Shown one piece after another: positions 37,555-50,458 of a stretch of DNA of 64,000 bases. The stretch comes from Plasmodium brasilianum (taxonomy: Eukaryota; Apicomplexa; Aconoidasida; Haemosporida; Plasmodiidae), in NCBI RefSeq assembly GCF_023973825.1, contig NC_090118.1, positions 1,533,001 through 1,597,000 on the forward strand, in the 5' to 3' direction. The notes under the pieces were generated by a model. That model was not told the DNA's origin, searched no databases, and saw nothing but the letters and a program-made list of their open reading frames with translations. The translations under genes were made by a program, and so were the position numbers. Position 1 is the first letter of the stretch; each line of letters starts with the position of its first letter.

Positions 37555-40069
37555 TTATCTTATCCAATTTTCTATCTCCATTCTAAATCCGTCATCTACC
37601 GTATAACCCAGATTTTCTTTATTTTCAAAAACATTTACGTTAAACTCACCCATATTTTCTATAGAATCTGGTTCACTATCTGATTTTTCACCTTCCATGT
37701 ATGCACTTATAGTACTGTCCAAATAGGTTTCTCTATTTTCAAAGTCCTGCTCTTTTTTGCATTCTTCTAATACTAATATAAGCACGAGGATGCAAAGTTT
37801 TTTTAGTAATTGTGTTTTAATATAGTTATATAATTGTTGATAACCTTCTCTGTTGGTTAATTTTCCTATATTTATTAATAGAAAATTATCCTTAGTTTCT
37901 TCATATTCATATATATCTGATATATTCTGGAGTTCATCTGTCAAATAATTAAACAAGTTTTGTTCAATATATTGCTTAATAATTATACTATTTTTTGATA
38001 TCCACATTCTCCACATATCCTTTTCTTTTTCTGAATATGGAATAGTTAGATTTCTATCTGAAATCTTCCTTTTTAATTCTTCTCTTTTTTTAAAGTTATC
38101 TTGTTCTTTTTTCCAATCATTTTTTAAATTATTAAACCAGACTGTGTTTTTCAATTTTTCAGAGATATTTTCATGTTTTTTCTTGAATTTATTCCATAGA
38201 AGTTTTTGTTTTTCAATGTCATTAATACTTTTAGTATCTTCCTTTATTAATTCGTCATTAGTTATATTAGGATATGTTGTATATTCCTCTTCTGTGAACA
38301 ATTCTAGAAATATTTTTAAAAATTCTTCTTTTTTGTGTTCCCATTCTTCATTACTGTATTTTTCGAGTACTTCCATATGTACTTCTATCATAGTTTTGTA
38401 TGTATCCTTTCTTGGAGTCGTTGCATTTACATTATAATTCATGTTATGCTCTTTTATTTTTATTCTTTTTATAGTTTCTTCGTTATCATATAATGTGTTT
38501 TCTAAATGATCATGTGCTAAGAACTCATTTTTTTTCCAAGAAACTAAAGGATATAATATTCTCAGAAATTTCACAGGTCTTCTTTTTATCTTTTTTTTTT
38601 TTTTAAACAACCCTATTAAAGCATACTACAGTAGAAAAAAATGAATTTTTAAAACAAGTTATTACGATAATAAAATGATTATCATATTTTTATTACGTAA
38701 GTGTTATTTTACTTTAATAAAAAGAGAAAATATAAAAATAACTATAAAGCTGATTAAAATAGATGACGTGTATGTGTTAGATGAACTTTCTAATGGACCT
38801 GAAAAAAGTATATATATATATATATATATATAATTCTCTCATTGCACAAATGGATAAATAAGTAGAATTAATGGTACCTGAAAATTTAGGGATTTCAGCA
38901 GAATTAAATGAACGTAGGGAAGGCATTGTGTATACAGCTTTTAATGCATGATGTTCGGAAGATTGAGTTACTTGTGGCATATCAGAATCTGAAATTTTTT
39001 GTGTGATAGTACCTGGTAATACTGCATCATCATGATTAGCCTTTGCTATTGTTACTTCTTTTGGACCTTGATTAGTTCGAATAGTTTCAGATTCTTCACT
39101 TTTAACTTGGGGATTTGGAGCTTCCGTTTCCGACTGATCTTGAGTTTGAGGTCGATGCTGATGAGATAACTTCTCTGGGGTTAGAGGTATCTGTGAATTA
39201 TTAGTTTCTCCATTTTGTAATGTTTGAATGGCTAGTTCAATTGGAGCTTCATTTTTAGATGGATTTTCAGCTGTTCTTTGATCTCCTTTTTGTAAAACTT
39301 CCTTTTTTCTTTCTAGTAAGTTTCTGCAAGTTGGAATTTGATTGGTGGGTAAACATACAGATGATATTCTAAAGGTTTCTTCTGAGAGTATGTTGCATAA
39401 TGATTCTTGTTTTTTTCCTCTTTTGACCATTATTGGTTTTTTTCTGTAACAACTTTTAATGGGGCTTACTTTTTCCTGAAAATAAATATTTCTCTCATTA
39501 ATCCAATCCTTATATTCGTTACATTTCTTTAAATACTCCTCACCACACGTCTTTAAGGTTGCAGGTTTTAACTGTCTTATTTCACTAAGATATGTACTTC
39601 TTTTTTCACAAAAATCTTCTTCATCATATTTTAATTCTAAAATTTTCATTTCATTTTCTTCCAGAATAACAGGACATTCTTTATGTATATTAATCTTTTC
39701 ATAGTAAGACTGTACCCACTTTTTTAATGCCCCTTCCCATGTATCTTTAAAAAGGCTATAATATGATGGAGGAGACTTATTTGCAATTAGATATTTACTC
39801 AAATCTCTACACACATTTCTAAATTCTTCTTTGTCACTCTTATTTACGTTAGCAGTTTTCTTTGTTATATTTTGTATAATTCTTTTGAAATTTAGATCAT
39901 TATAGTATCTCAAAAATCCAGAATCTCGAACATTCAATTTCTAGATTCAAAACAATTATTCAAGAATTAATTTTTGTGTTATTTATGTTAACAGTTGTTT
40001 TAGAATAAATAAATAATTCATTAATATAAAAAAATAAAAAATTATTACCGAAGAAAAACAATTATCCAT
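37555..40069 (-). CDS. STP1: STP1 surface protein (four exons, apparently intact)
   Basis: Exons on the minus strand: 40069-40049, 39940-38878, 38798-38713 and 38625-37555. The lengths (21+1063+86+1071 nt) sum to a whole number of codons, giving 746 aa. Exon 1 encodes MDNCFSS. Exon 2 gives the N-terminal domain (NVRDSGFLRYYNDLNFKRII; CRDLSKYLI; WEGALKKWVQSYYEKI) with several cysteines, then a hydrophilic P/Q/E/T-rich stretch at about residues 235-345. Exon 3 supplies the membrane segment (SSILISFIVIFIFSLFI, about 373-389). Exon 4 begins YALIGLFKKKKKIKRRPVKF and encodes the long acidic, W-rich cytoplasmic region (EVHMEVLEKYSNEEWEHKKE; KLCILVLILVLEECKKEQ) typical of STP1/SURFIN-type proteins. 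All introns are GT-AG; intron 3 (38799-38877) contains a TA microsatellite. There is no signal peptide, as expected for this family. STP1 proteins are presumed to sit in the infected-cell membrane; this is family knowledge. Confidence 0.92.
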
Positions 40070-40623
40070 AATGGATTTACATTAATACTCTAGTGTATGA
40101 TAAATAATATTCTGAAGAAAAAATATGAATTTATATATTTTATTTATCAATATCGTTATTTTAAATTTATATTTCTAAACAAAAATAAATTATAAAATTA
40201 TAATTTACATAAGAATTTATATATGAACTATAAAATAATAGAATACATTAGTATTTATTTTATGTGCTTCATAATTTCATTTAACTTATGTAAATATATT
40301 ACAAATGGAGATGCATCCTAAACATATTTTAATATTAATTCACAATTATGTATATATGATTCTGTAAAAATAATATTCCTTATATAAGGAAAAAGTCACA
40401 ATATTAACCACAAAACAACATATATAAGTTACATCAACATGTAATATAAAATTTATTCCGTAAAAATAACATTAATTACCGTTTCCTTATTTCTGTTATT
40501 AGAAACACATATATATATAGATATTATTACATATAATAATATAAATAATTCCTTTTGCTCTTAGGTTTTAATTAAAATAAATAATATATAAACCAGAACA
40601 TTATTAATAATGGTAGTATGTCC

Positions 40624-40654
<31 letters not shown>

Positions 40655-43575
40655 GTTGATATAGGCCATTATAGCGTTATAATTATTTTGTTAATTTTTT
40701 TTATATTTACTATATTGTAAGTGCCTATTAAAACTTTTATATGAGCTCATACATTTATACAAACGCTTAATTAATTAGAGGTATATTTATAGTATTAAAT
40801 AATTATAAAAAGATTTGCATACTTATTTAAAATATAAAAATATATTAAAAAAACAATTATAGTAAAATCATGAATGCAATATAGTTTAAAAAAATATAAA
40901 ATAAATTATAGTTCCTAAATAAGGAATAATAAGATAGTAATTGAACCTAAAAAGAATAATATTTTATATTAGAGAAAACAAAGAATATTAAATCTTTGTA
41001 ATTGTTATTCTGTAATAATTGATAGATATATTATAATAAGTAAATTAAAAATATATTACATCTTTTTTTGTTTGTTTATATATATAACTAAAGTAAAATA
41101 ACTTTTTTATAATGATAAATATTTATTTAGCGCACAAAATAAAAAAGATCTTGTGTTATTTAAAATACTGCTTAAGACGTAAAATATGAAATGTAATTAA
41201 AGAACAAGTTAAACTCATAAACAGGGAAAAAGGTTATTATAGTGTAAATTATATATATTATTTCTTATTTTAATATTACTTTTGAAATATATACATACGA
41301 AGTAGTGAATGGTCAGAAAATTAAAAAAATATATATATTAATAATAAATATTTGTAATTAATTATTTCACGTATAAAATTACGTTGATATGGTTATTTTT
41401 AATAATTATGTTATTTTAAAGAGTTCTATCTTAACGTATTTTTATTCTTTAATTTATTTATGTAAAATATATTTGTTTGTTCTGATTTTTTTATTTTAGT
41501 CCCTTAAATAATATTTATTTTTTTTTTTTTTAAATATACTGCTTAATAACAATGTACAGTAGATTACAAATAAAATTAATTAATCATGTTTTAAAGTATA
41601 TTGTATTTATATTTATGTTTCTGAATATATCATATAAATATATATGTAAATATAATTTATATCATGAATATATTTTTGTCGATTAATATGTGGTAACGAA
41701 AAAAAAACATATGATTATCTGAAATACTTGATGTCATTTGAATAAAAACTAAACAAATTTAGTTTTAGGATTATTATTAAAAATATTTCTTTTCTTTTTT
41801 TATTATTTTATAAATTTATTGATATATATTTTTTTTTCTTTGTTAATGTATTTTTTATTATTATTTTTTTTTAATATATCATCAGAATTTTTGTATAATA
41901 CTACAATTTATACATTACATTTATTTAAATATAATACAAGCTTAATATAAATTCATATGAATTAATAAGTTTTCTTTCATTTTATTATGAATATTATATT
42001 TAGACTTTTATTTATAAGATAATGCTTAACTTAAGAATAGATATATTTTTATGTAAATCATTAACATAACATAAGCTAGTAATAATGCTATATGCATAAA
42101 AATTATTTCAGCATGAAGTTAAAAAAATATGTAAAAGTAAATACATTTACAATGATGCATTTTATTAAATAACGTATTATAATTTTTTCTTATTTAATAT
42201 GTACAACAACAGAACAAAAAAACTGTGGTATATATAATTATAAAGAGGCACTTAAGTATTTAAATTTATATTTCATGTTATCGAACAAGAATTCTTAATT
42301 ATTAACATAATTTTATAGTTTAAAAAGTTTTAAATAATAATGTATCTAAAATATAAAATAAAATATTTCACTTTGATGATAATAATGTCTTAATTTTACT
42401 AATATTCTTTTATTTACACAGATATGTACATAATCGTATCATATTATTAAGAGAATATATTTTAATATATATTTTCACGATTAAAGTGACAAAATTATAT
42501 TTATGAATATTATGATAATATATAATACGTACTATTATTTTTATGTTTTAATCGGTACCATTTCATCTTATAGGATTAAATAAGATCGTTCTATGTATAA
42601 GTTATTCTTTATAAAATACTATTGTTAAAGTATTCATCATACAATAATTGAGGTCACTAATATATAACATTATTTATAATTTAATAATCATACTATAAAA
42701 TTTATTATTTGTGTATTAACCCAAAATTAATATTTGACATATTGTTAATATTAAGAATTATTATTTAATTTTAATTAATATTCTCCTTATATATCGCATT
42801 TATTGATTATGTTATGTTTAATGAATTATCGATTTGTACTTTTTGCTACATTTCCTTTGCATATATTGTATGGATGGATTTCATATTAGAAATATCATGT
42901 ATCCTAAGTATGTTAATATTAATGAGTAATTTGAATATTGGTTATCTAATCAAAATTAATTTTTTTTTATATTTATGTGTCTTTATTACTCATAATTTTT
43001 CTTATATATTTGTCTTTTAATTTCATATATTGTTTTTTTTTACCTTGTTAAACTTTTTACATATATCTTTATATATGAATCTTTTATAGTTGTATGAGAT
43101 GCATACTTACTTACTATTGCATATGTAGTATTATTATTAAAATAAATTGTTATAACCCATTTTTTTATTTTCAGTATGCATTTCAGTTAAGTTGTTCAAA
43201 ATTTTATATTATATGTACAAATACACGTATTACTGAACATATATAAATTAAATTTTGTAATATGTATTTTTTATGATACGAGCTACCGGCCAAATATGTT
43301 TGATCTATTTCAGATCCATTTATCATTATGAGAACATTTTGTCTATATACATATTTTTATTTTTTCTTATTGAATTCCGAAGTAAAATACATATGAAGTA
43401 ATGTATTGTTAAATAAATTGAATATTTGTATATAAAACATTATTAAAACTGTAATTTTTTTGCAGTAACATATTGCAGGGATTATGTATAGTATTAACCA
43501 TTTTGAGTATATTAATATATATGACTATACAAAAGGAAACATGAAAAACACTGCCATAAATTTTAATGTAATTAT
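40070..43575. other. intergenic; right part is upstream cassette B
   Basis: The left part (40.1-42.1 kb) shows nothing supported. From about 42.19 kb it belongs to cassette copy B. The open frame at 42814-43020 on the plus strand is I/L/F/Y-rich, has no splice or family context, and is interrupted in copies A and C, so it is not called. Confidence 0.55.
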
Positions 43576-43804
43576 TTAAAATAAAATGATAAATTCATAT
43601 GCTTTAGCTTCAAAAGTTTCTTCTTCATATGTCAGTAAACCAAAAAATGAGGATTTTTCTAGAATTTATATATTTTTGAGATTCAGTACATTCAGGTAGT
43701 TCATTGATATACTTTAAGGGATGTACCCTTTTGCGCTTACTCATATGAAGTTTGCGAAGACGATATTCATCTTTAATGTTTACAAATTGTGTGCAAAATT
43801 TATT
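43576..43804 (-). pseudogene. decayed minus-strand coding fragment, unrecognised
   Basis: From 43804 down to the TGA at 43625-43627 the minus strand is open and clearly coding in character: KDEYRLRKLHMSKRKRVHPL and then KYINELPECTESQKYINSRK. A frame change near 43655 leads into LLTYEEETFEAKAYEF and a TAA at 43576-43578. GC is well above the flanks. The piece sits inside upstream cassette B, and I did not see an equivalent in copies A or C, so it looks inserted or specifically retained. I do not recognise the family; it would be the C-terminal end of some subtelomeric gene. There is no start codon or convincing splice acceptor. Confidence 0.45.
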
Positions 43805-45834
43805 TCATTTTGCGTAACATTTATTATATGATAATTATATAATCATATTTTTCAGAATAGATGCGAAAAATACATATATAATTGAATTATGGAAACATTT
43901 TAGATATAGTGAAACAAATAATTTATGTTAGAAAAATAAAAAAGATAAAATTTTTAACAAGATTATTTTTGTAGAAACGTAAAAATAATAATCCCTTTAG
44001 ATAAATTATATATTGAACCACATACATAATATATTAGATAAAATTTAAGCACTTAAGTGAATATAGTATTTGGGGAGGTTATTTCAATGTATAAGAGTTG
44101 AACTGAGAAAATTATATTTTAAAAATTAAAATGTAATATTATTTTATATTGGTTTCTTTGAACATATTAAATATTATTAATATCATTTCCTATACATCAA
44201 AATTATATAAAATGCAGAGCATTTAACCTTTATTGATGTGTATATATATAAATAAACATAGATATATATATACTTAATAAGGAGAAAATTAAATATTTTC
44301 CGTTAAATTAAAGCATTTGTATATATTTTTTTAATTTATGGAATATTTTTAATTTAAATGTATACAAATTTATTTTTTAAAAATAGAGATTGAAAAAATA
44401 TTGGAATAATATATGTTTACAAAAATGTGAAGGTTTATTTATGAATAAATATATTGAAGTGCATTATTGTATAATTATCTTATTTTTTATAATTTATTTT
44501 ACAATTTATGTAAAAAGGATATTATAAAAATTTTAAATGGATTAAAAGCATTATATATTCTAACATTTTCTAATAACAAAAAAGGTGATATATACATATT
44601 GTGTGAAAACATAGAACATGTCAGATATGATACTTCATAAGTGTTATAATGAAATTAATATATGAGTCCATAAAAGTGTGATAATATTAATTTCAATAAA
44701 TTATTATTATATATATATATATGTATGGCAGTTTGTTATTATGTCCCTTTAAACTTTGTTATTGGAAATATATATTTCTAAAAGAATAAATAAAAATTAA
44801 TATATTCCTGCTAAAATAATAAGCACAAAAATTATTAAACCAAATACATTTATAAAATATATTATTATGCTTTCTTATTTTAGGTCAGAATGTTATATCC
44901 TGTATATATTTGTATACATATTCATTTGATTTGTTTTTAAATTAATCCAATTGTTTGCAGTGTTTCTAGAAAATATTTAGCTTTAACAACATTATTGTAT
45001 TTTACTATGAAATATTTTTTTCTAAATATAAATATTTAATTAAAGAAGAAATTTTTTTATTAAGCATATGAATATGAATATTCTTCATCTGGAAATATAT
45101 ATATATATTATTGAAAATTATGATCTTCTAAAACTATAGTAAAAAATTAAAAAGTTGATATACATTTACATTTAATATATGTATTATGTTCTTAGAGAAT
45201 GCATCAATTTATGAATTATACATTTTAAATATATTATACCCCATAAAATAAAGCGTGTGTTATAATTCGTGATAGACGGAATTTTCCACAAAATATATAT
45301 GTTTTTAATATACTATTAATTAATTTTCATTGCTCTAATAAATAATATCTCATAATTAATAATAACTAATTTTTTCAAATTTTACTATTTATAAAACTAG
45401 AATAATTATAGCGAAAACTTAAAAATAGTAGCAGTTCTATTAATATATAGAATAATGAAATATATCTATATTCTATACATTTTATATTGTAAGAAATTCC
45501 CAATTTCCAAAAATTAGAAAATTATCAAAAAATTTTTAATTACTCTAATATATAATTAATTTATATATTGTGCGAGTAGTCAATGACTTCAAATTGTATA
45601 ATTTTATGTCAGTTAAATTTTTATAAATAATATTATCTATAAAATTTTGTAATATCTTTTTTTAGGTTTTTTTTTTTTGTTTATGTAGTAAAATATACTG
45701 CATAATATATGAATAATATATTACGAAAAAATATTTAAAAGAAATAAAAAAAAATATTTGTTTATTGTTAGAAAGGTATAAATTAATGTTAATTTTTTTT
45801 TATCAAAAATATTCCTTTATTAGAAATCTATAAC
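43805..45834. other. cassette B, promoter-proximal part
   Basis: Upstream region of the orphan exon at 45835. It includes cassette blocks at 44210-44330 and 44780-44920 and the upstream element at 45463-45485. No gene seen. Confidence 0.55.
45463..45485 (+). promoter_or_regulatory. candidate fam-type upstream element
   Basis: TATCTATATTCTATACATTT, 372 bp before the ATG at 45835. It survives although the gene body behind it is gone. Confidence 0.4.
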
Positions 45835-45921
45835 ATGGAACAAAAGATTAAGTTAATTTTTTTTATCCAAATTTCTATGCTTATACTTTTAGATTTAATA
45901 GAACATCCTTACAGTGATTTG
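45835..45921 (+). pseudogene. orphan fam-type first exon, second exon missing
   Basis: ATG followed by exactly 29 codons (MEQKIKLIFFIQISMLILLD...) and a GT donor in GTATGG, the same length, leader type and donor as the intact fam genes. The first part of the intron resembles that of the gene at 49527, but no acceptor with family exon-2 sequence follows. Within about 300 bp the sequence instead resembles the start of upstream cassette C. The simplest reading is a deletion with one breakpoint in the intron, removing exon 2 and joining the leader exon to the next cassette. It cannot make a family protein on its own. Confidence 0.75.
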
Positions 45922-46179
45922 GTATGGTAGTATTTTTAAAGATATTTTTATTATTCGTTATCTTTCTTTATATGATATACTTAACATCATATTCTATGGT
46001 TTTATCACTGATATTTGAAAAAACGAGTTACGTAACTTTTCATATTTTGGACAAATTATCTATAATAAAGTAAAAATCATTATTGATGTAACAAAATTAC
46101 ATGCATGTGTGGAATATCTTTATTATAACCTCTTTTTAGAAAATATAATGATAATTTTATCTTTCCATTAAACATAATG

Positions 46180-49130
46180 ATACGGTTATGCAAAATTATT
46201 TATTTAATTGCACTTATATACATATAATAGGAATTGATTTCTCATAATAAATAATCGATGTTCTAAATAAATATTTGGGTAATAATATTAATAATAAAGA
46301 ATTTATATATTATATCTATCTCTTCTACATAATATGTAAATTTACATAAAATATTTATGCTATAATTTAATATTTTTGTTTACTTTGTTAAAGTAGTTTA
46401 TGTACACCTTTATATAAGTATTTTTTATAGTTCTATTAGACTTAAAATAATTTATATATCTGTAATTTTGTAATAATATCATTAAAAAAATTATCTTGAA
46501 ACCTTTTTTTGTATTTATTTTAAATAAATTTCCAAAAAAAATTGTCAGGACATTAATTGATATAAAAAAAAACTATTATTATTTAATATATAAAAGTTAT
46601 TTTTTACATTATAGTATGTCATGTAATATATGCTATCGGCTGAATATATATTTGCATTTTAAGAATCATTTATCGTTATATTATCCAATGGTTCATCTAG
46701 AAATTTCAAAATATTTTTATTTTTTCTTATTGAGGACATTAACAGAATCCAAATAAACTAGTATTAATATAAATTATATGTATATATATATAATTAAAAC
46801 ACTATTACTCCAAAAATTTCCTGTCCTCATAGATTACAGGGGTGGTGGAATGGTATTCTCTCTTTTAGTTAGAATAAATTATAGTGCTATAAAAGAGAAA
46901 ATATATGAAAAGTAATGAATTAAATGATAATATAACCATTGGACATTATAAGATAAATTCTTAAAAGGTAGTAGTAGAAGAAGATTGTGCTTGCCTGTAT
47001 AACTGTTCTAGTGAATATTTTATAATAATCGAGATTCATTATAATTGAATAGATTCACTTAATATAATCAGAAATTTTAAGAATGGTACAATTATGCACT
47101 TAATAATATAATTTTTATGAATTCTTCACTAATTTTTAAAATTTTGTACTTAAATAGGAATATTAGATATTTTCTGTATCACACATCCATTTACATGATT
47201 AATATATAAACGTTCATATTTTTAGGTTGTATGTTAAGAGTGTATTTATTAATTTTAGAATGAAATTTTTTTAGACCTAGTAGAACATATAATTATAATG
47301 TAAAATTATAAAATAGTAAACATTTCAAATATTTTTATTTTGTATAAAAGAAAAAACTTAAGCTACTCTATGTGAATTATGATGAAACCTTATAAACCGT
47401 GGATTAAATTCTATAATTATTGAACATTCAAAAAAGATATCATGTTTTTTGTAGATATTGTGTTATATATTTTGCACAGGAATGTAAATAATATAATTAA
47501 ATTTCATGTTATTATATATTTAACTTATTTAATTTGTATGCATTAAATATTAATTATATTATTTATTAAATGTAAAAAATACATAATACGAAAATTACAC
47601 TAACTTTATTGAGTAATATATATATATAACCGAGCAATTTATCCATGATATATAAACTAAATAAGGAGGAAAATTAATATTTTACAAGGAAATTAAACTA
47701 TTAATTCATTATTTTCTAACTTAAGAGAGGTATAAATAATTGTGAAAAATAATGATATATTTTCCAAGAAGACCCAAAAAAAAGTTTAAAAATCACCAGT
47801 ATTTCTAGAAAAGAAAATCGTATTTTTAAATAATTGCTTGGAAGGATATAATTATGTGGTATCCTTATTTTTCGAAAATTATTTTATAATATATAGACAT
47901 GGATTATTACATATTTTTAAAATCGGTAAAATTATATTATATAAAGAAACATTAAATAAAATTAAAAAAATGGGACAATAAAATTTGAGAAAAACCTAAA
48001 AGAGACTAAATAAAAGAATTATTAAGTGTTGTTACTATAATAATATATACATTAAAGGAATAAATATATAATAACTTTAATTTTTATAATTTAAAAATGG
48101 CGTTTTAAATTTAGGAAATTTTTTTTCTATTTCAATTTTCAACTTATTAACTTGCAGGCTAAGACTTTTTAATAAGAACAATATAAAATTATATATAAGA
48201 TTATTACAATAAATTTTTACGATTATGATATTTTTATAAATATAATCCTCACTTTATCTTTTAAAAAAATAAATTATTTGGAAAAAATATGTTTCTTCCG
48301 TTAAAAGTATTTTTAATAAAATGTTATTTTTTATATATTTATAAAGATTTATTATGATTTACCGTTAAAATACATTACAAGCATTGAGTATTTTTAAATG
48401 AATAAAAACAAAATAATAAATTTATTTGAAAATCATACATAGAAAAATTATTAATCCATACTGTTTAGTAAATTATATTGTTATTCTTAATGATTTGTTA
48501 CAAATCATTTTTATTCTGTATATTATTTGTAAATTTATTTAATATATGTTTCCAAATTAATCAAATTATTTGTACTATATCAATGCTTATTATATCTTTA
48601 ATCTCCTTTCTTTTTTTTTTTTTTTTTTTTGATTAAATTAATATTACTTCTAAATGTTTACAATTAATTAAAAATAATTAAGTAGTTAGATATAAATAGT
48701 TTTCACTTCTAAATAATTATATATATTTATTTTAATTAAATCTAGAAATTTCAAAATTTTTCGAAAAAACAGGAAAATTAGAACTTCTTTAACTTTATAT
48801 ATTTTTTCAGAAATTAGCTATTTCCATATATACTCGATTCTTTAAGCATGGTCTAGAATATAAAAGATCGTATTTCCTTTATGTATATATATATTATGCT
48901 GATATATTAACATATTACAAAATATTATGTAAAATATAGTTATCCTCATTTATTATTACTGTTTTTGTGTTGTTATAATTAATATTTTTTTACAAATAAT
49001 TTCTTTCAAAATATTATGTTAATAAAATTATAATTTTTAATGACAAGATATTCATAACATTACTTATTGCTTTGGAGTATAAAATAATGTATTTTATATG
49101 TATACTATACGATCTATATGGTATATAAAT
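46180..49130 (+). repeat. diverged upstream cassette, copy C
   Basis: Blocks at 46230-46300, 46385-46440, 46660-46735, 47595-47705 and 48400-48545 match copies A and B in order and spacing. The copy ends at the intact fam-l gene at 49527. Confidence 0.5.
49101..49127 (+). promoter_or_regulatory. candidate fam-type upstream element (weak)
   Basis: TATACTATACGATCTATATG, 426 bp before the ATG at 49527. Position fits the other copies better than the sequence does. Confidence 0.3.
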
Positions 49131-49526
49131 TCCGTATTTCCTTATAATATGGAAATACTATTTTTTTCTAATATATTCTGAATGAAATTAATAATAAAAA
49201 TCATTTAGTTAAACTACTCTTCTAAATAATTAAAATATATATTTTGAATATTTTTATATAAATTAAAATTATTTTATTTAGATGAAAGTTATTTTTTTTT
49301 AATAAACACTATAAAGTTATAAATTATATAATACCTTTTTAATATTATTTTTGTATATCGATGTTATAAAATATTTTACATTTATATAAATTTTATTAAG
49401 TAGATACAAAAAAAAAAAAAAAATAGAATTAAATAACTACTATAATATCCTTTGCCTTTAAGAGGTTATAGTATAACTTTTTATGTATTTTTTAATAAAT
49501 ATTTTAAAATATTTAAAGAACGGAAC

Positions 49527-50458
49527 ATGAATAAAAGCATTATGATTTTCTCATTTATTAAAATTGTTGTACTTATCTTTTTAACGTGGATACAGCATCT
49601 AAGTAAACATGTGGTATGGTAAAATTATTTAAGAATATTTTTGTTATTTATATTTTTCATTTTATATTTTTACGAATAATGTTTTCATCATTATATTATT
49701 TATTCATTAAATAACTATTATTTATTTTGGATTTTTAGATTACGTTTAACAAATACCTAGGCAAAAAGTACACACTTGCTATAAAATTAGACGACAGAAT
49801 ATATCGATTACTAGCAAAATATAAAAAGGATAAGGATTCAAAAGTTGTAATGTTAAGAGATGATATATCAAATAATGGAATGGATAAAAAAAAGGATATA
49901 TCTAATACTGAAAAGGAGTGCAAAGAAAAAAAGAAAGAATTATATAGAGGTTCATTAAATAATTATGATGGACACAAACAAGATATGAACAATAAATATT
50001 CTAAATTTGTGACAAAAAAATACAGTCATTTTGAAAAAAAAATATTCAAAGAGCTGGATTTTGTAGATTTTCTTAAAAGGAACAAGAATATTAGTGATAA
50101 GACTTACAAAAAAATAATGCGTAAAAAATTCTCATTACGATTAGGATCACCTTTATTATTGTTATTGTTGTTATCAACTCTACTCATAGTAGATATATAT
50201 CTGTGTTCTTCATCTGGAGGAAAGGGATTTTTGGAATTATCAGGATTGAAATCGATTCTAAATAACTGGGAATCAACTTTGAAAACATATTTTAATTGGT
50301 TATTGACAGGTACATCTCAAAGTGTATTAGAACCATTATTTACAATTGTATTATTTGTTATACCCTTATTAATAATAGGTTTCACCCTTACATCGTACGT
50401 TTTTTATTACCATAATAAAGCTAAAAAATATGAAAAAATTAAGTTCAGTAAAAAGTGA
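49527..50458 (+). CDS. fam-l family exported protein (two exons, intact)
   Basis: Exon 1 is 49527-49613 (29 codons; leader IFSFIKIVVLIFLTWIQHL), intron 49614-49738 (125 nt), exon 2 49739-50458; total 268 aa. Exon 2 opens ITFNKYLGKKY, and IYRLLAKYKK has the R-x-L arginine at residue 52. The fam-l block reads VTKKYSHFEKKIFKELDFVD, followed by FLKRNKNISDKTYKKIMRKK. Membrane segments are predicted at about 163-182 (leucine-rich) and 231-252, then the basic tail KAKKYEKIKFSKK. The 3' half and the 3' flank are nearly identical to the gene at 62161, while the 5' half is not. Translation should start in exon 1; an ATG further in at 49850 would skip the leader and the R-x-L motif. Presumed exported surface protein. 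Confidence 0.9.

Larger units (their letters stand above)
42190..45485 (+). repeat. diverged upstream cassette, copy B
   Basis: Same ordered blocks as copies A and C: 42190-42280, 42870-42930, 43040-43100, 43310-43375 (like 46660-46735), 44210-44330 and 44780-44920. It ends at the orphan fam-type first exon at 45835. The 44210 block lies about 1.6 kb before that exon, against 1.9 kb in A and C. Similarity was judged by eye. Confidence 0.5.
45922..49526. other. intergenic; mostly upstream cassette C
   Basis: Region between the orphan exon and the fam-l gene at 49527. The plus-strand open frame at 46496-46756 coincides with cassette blocks conserved as DNA but interrupted in the other copies. 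It is F/Y/L-rich, so I do not call it a gene. Confidence 0.55.

Noticed and set aside
38144..38437. Plus-strand frame of 97 codons within STP1
   Set aside because: Antisense of STP1 exon 4, which is clearly coding on the minus strand.
42814..43020. Plus-strand open frame of 68 codons in cassette B
   Set aside because: Frame not conserved in copies A and C; no start context or family motif.
46496..46756. Plus-strand open frame of 86 codons in cassette C
   Set aside because: Homologous DNA in copies A and B is interrupted; composition is that of AT-rich non-coding DNA.
49850..50458. Starting the 49527 gene at the internal ATG 49850
   Set aside because: The frame is open further upstream to a good acceptor at 49737-49738, and the 29-codon leader exon matches all other family members.
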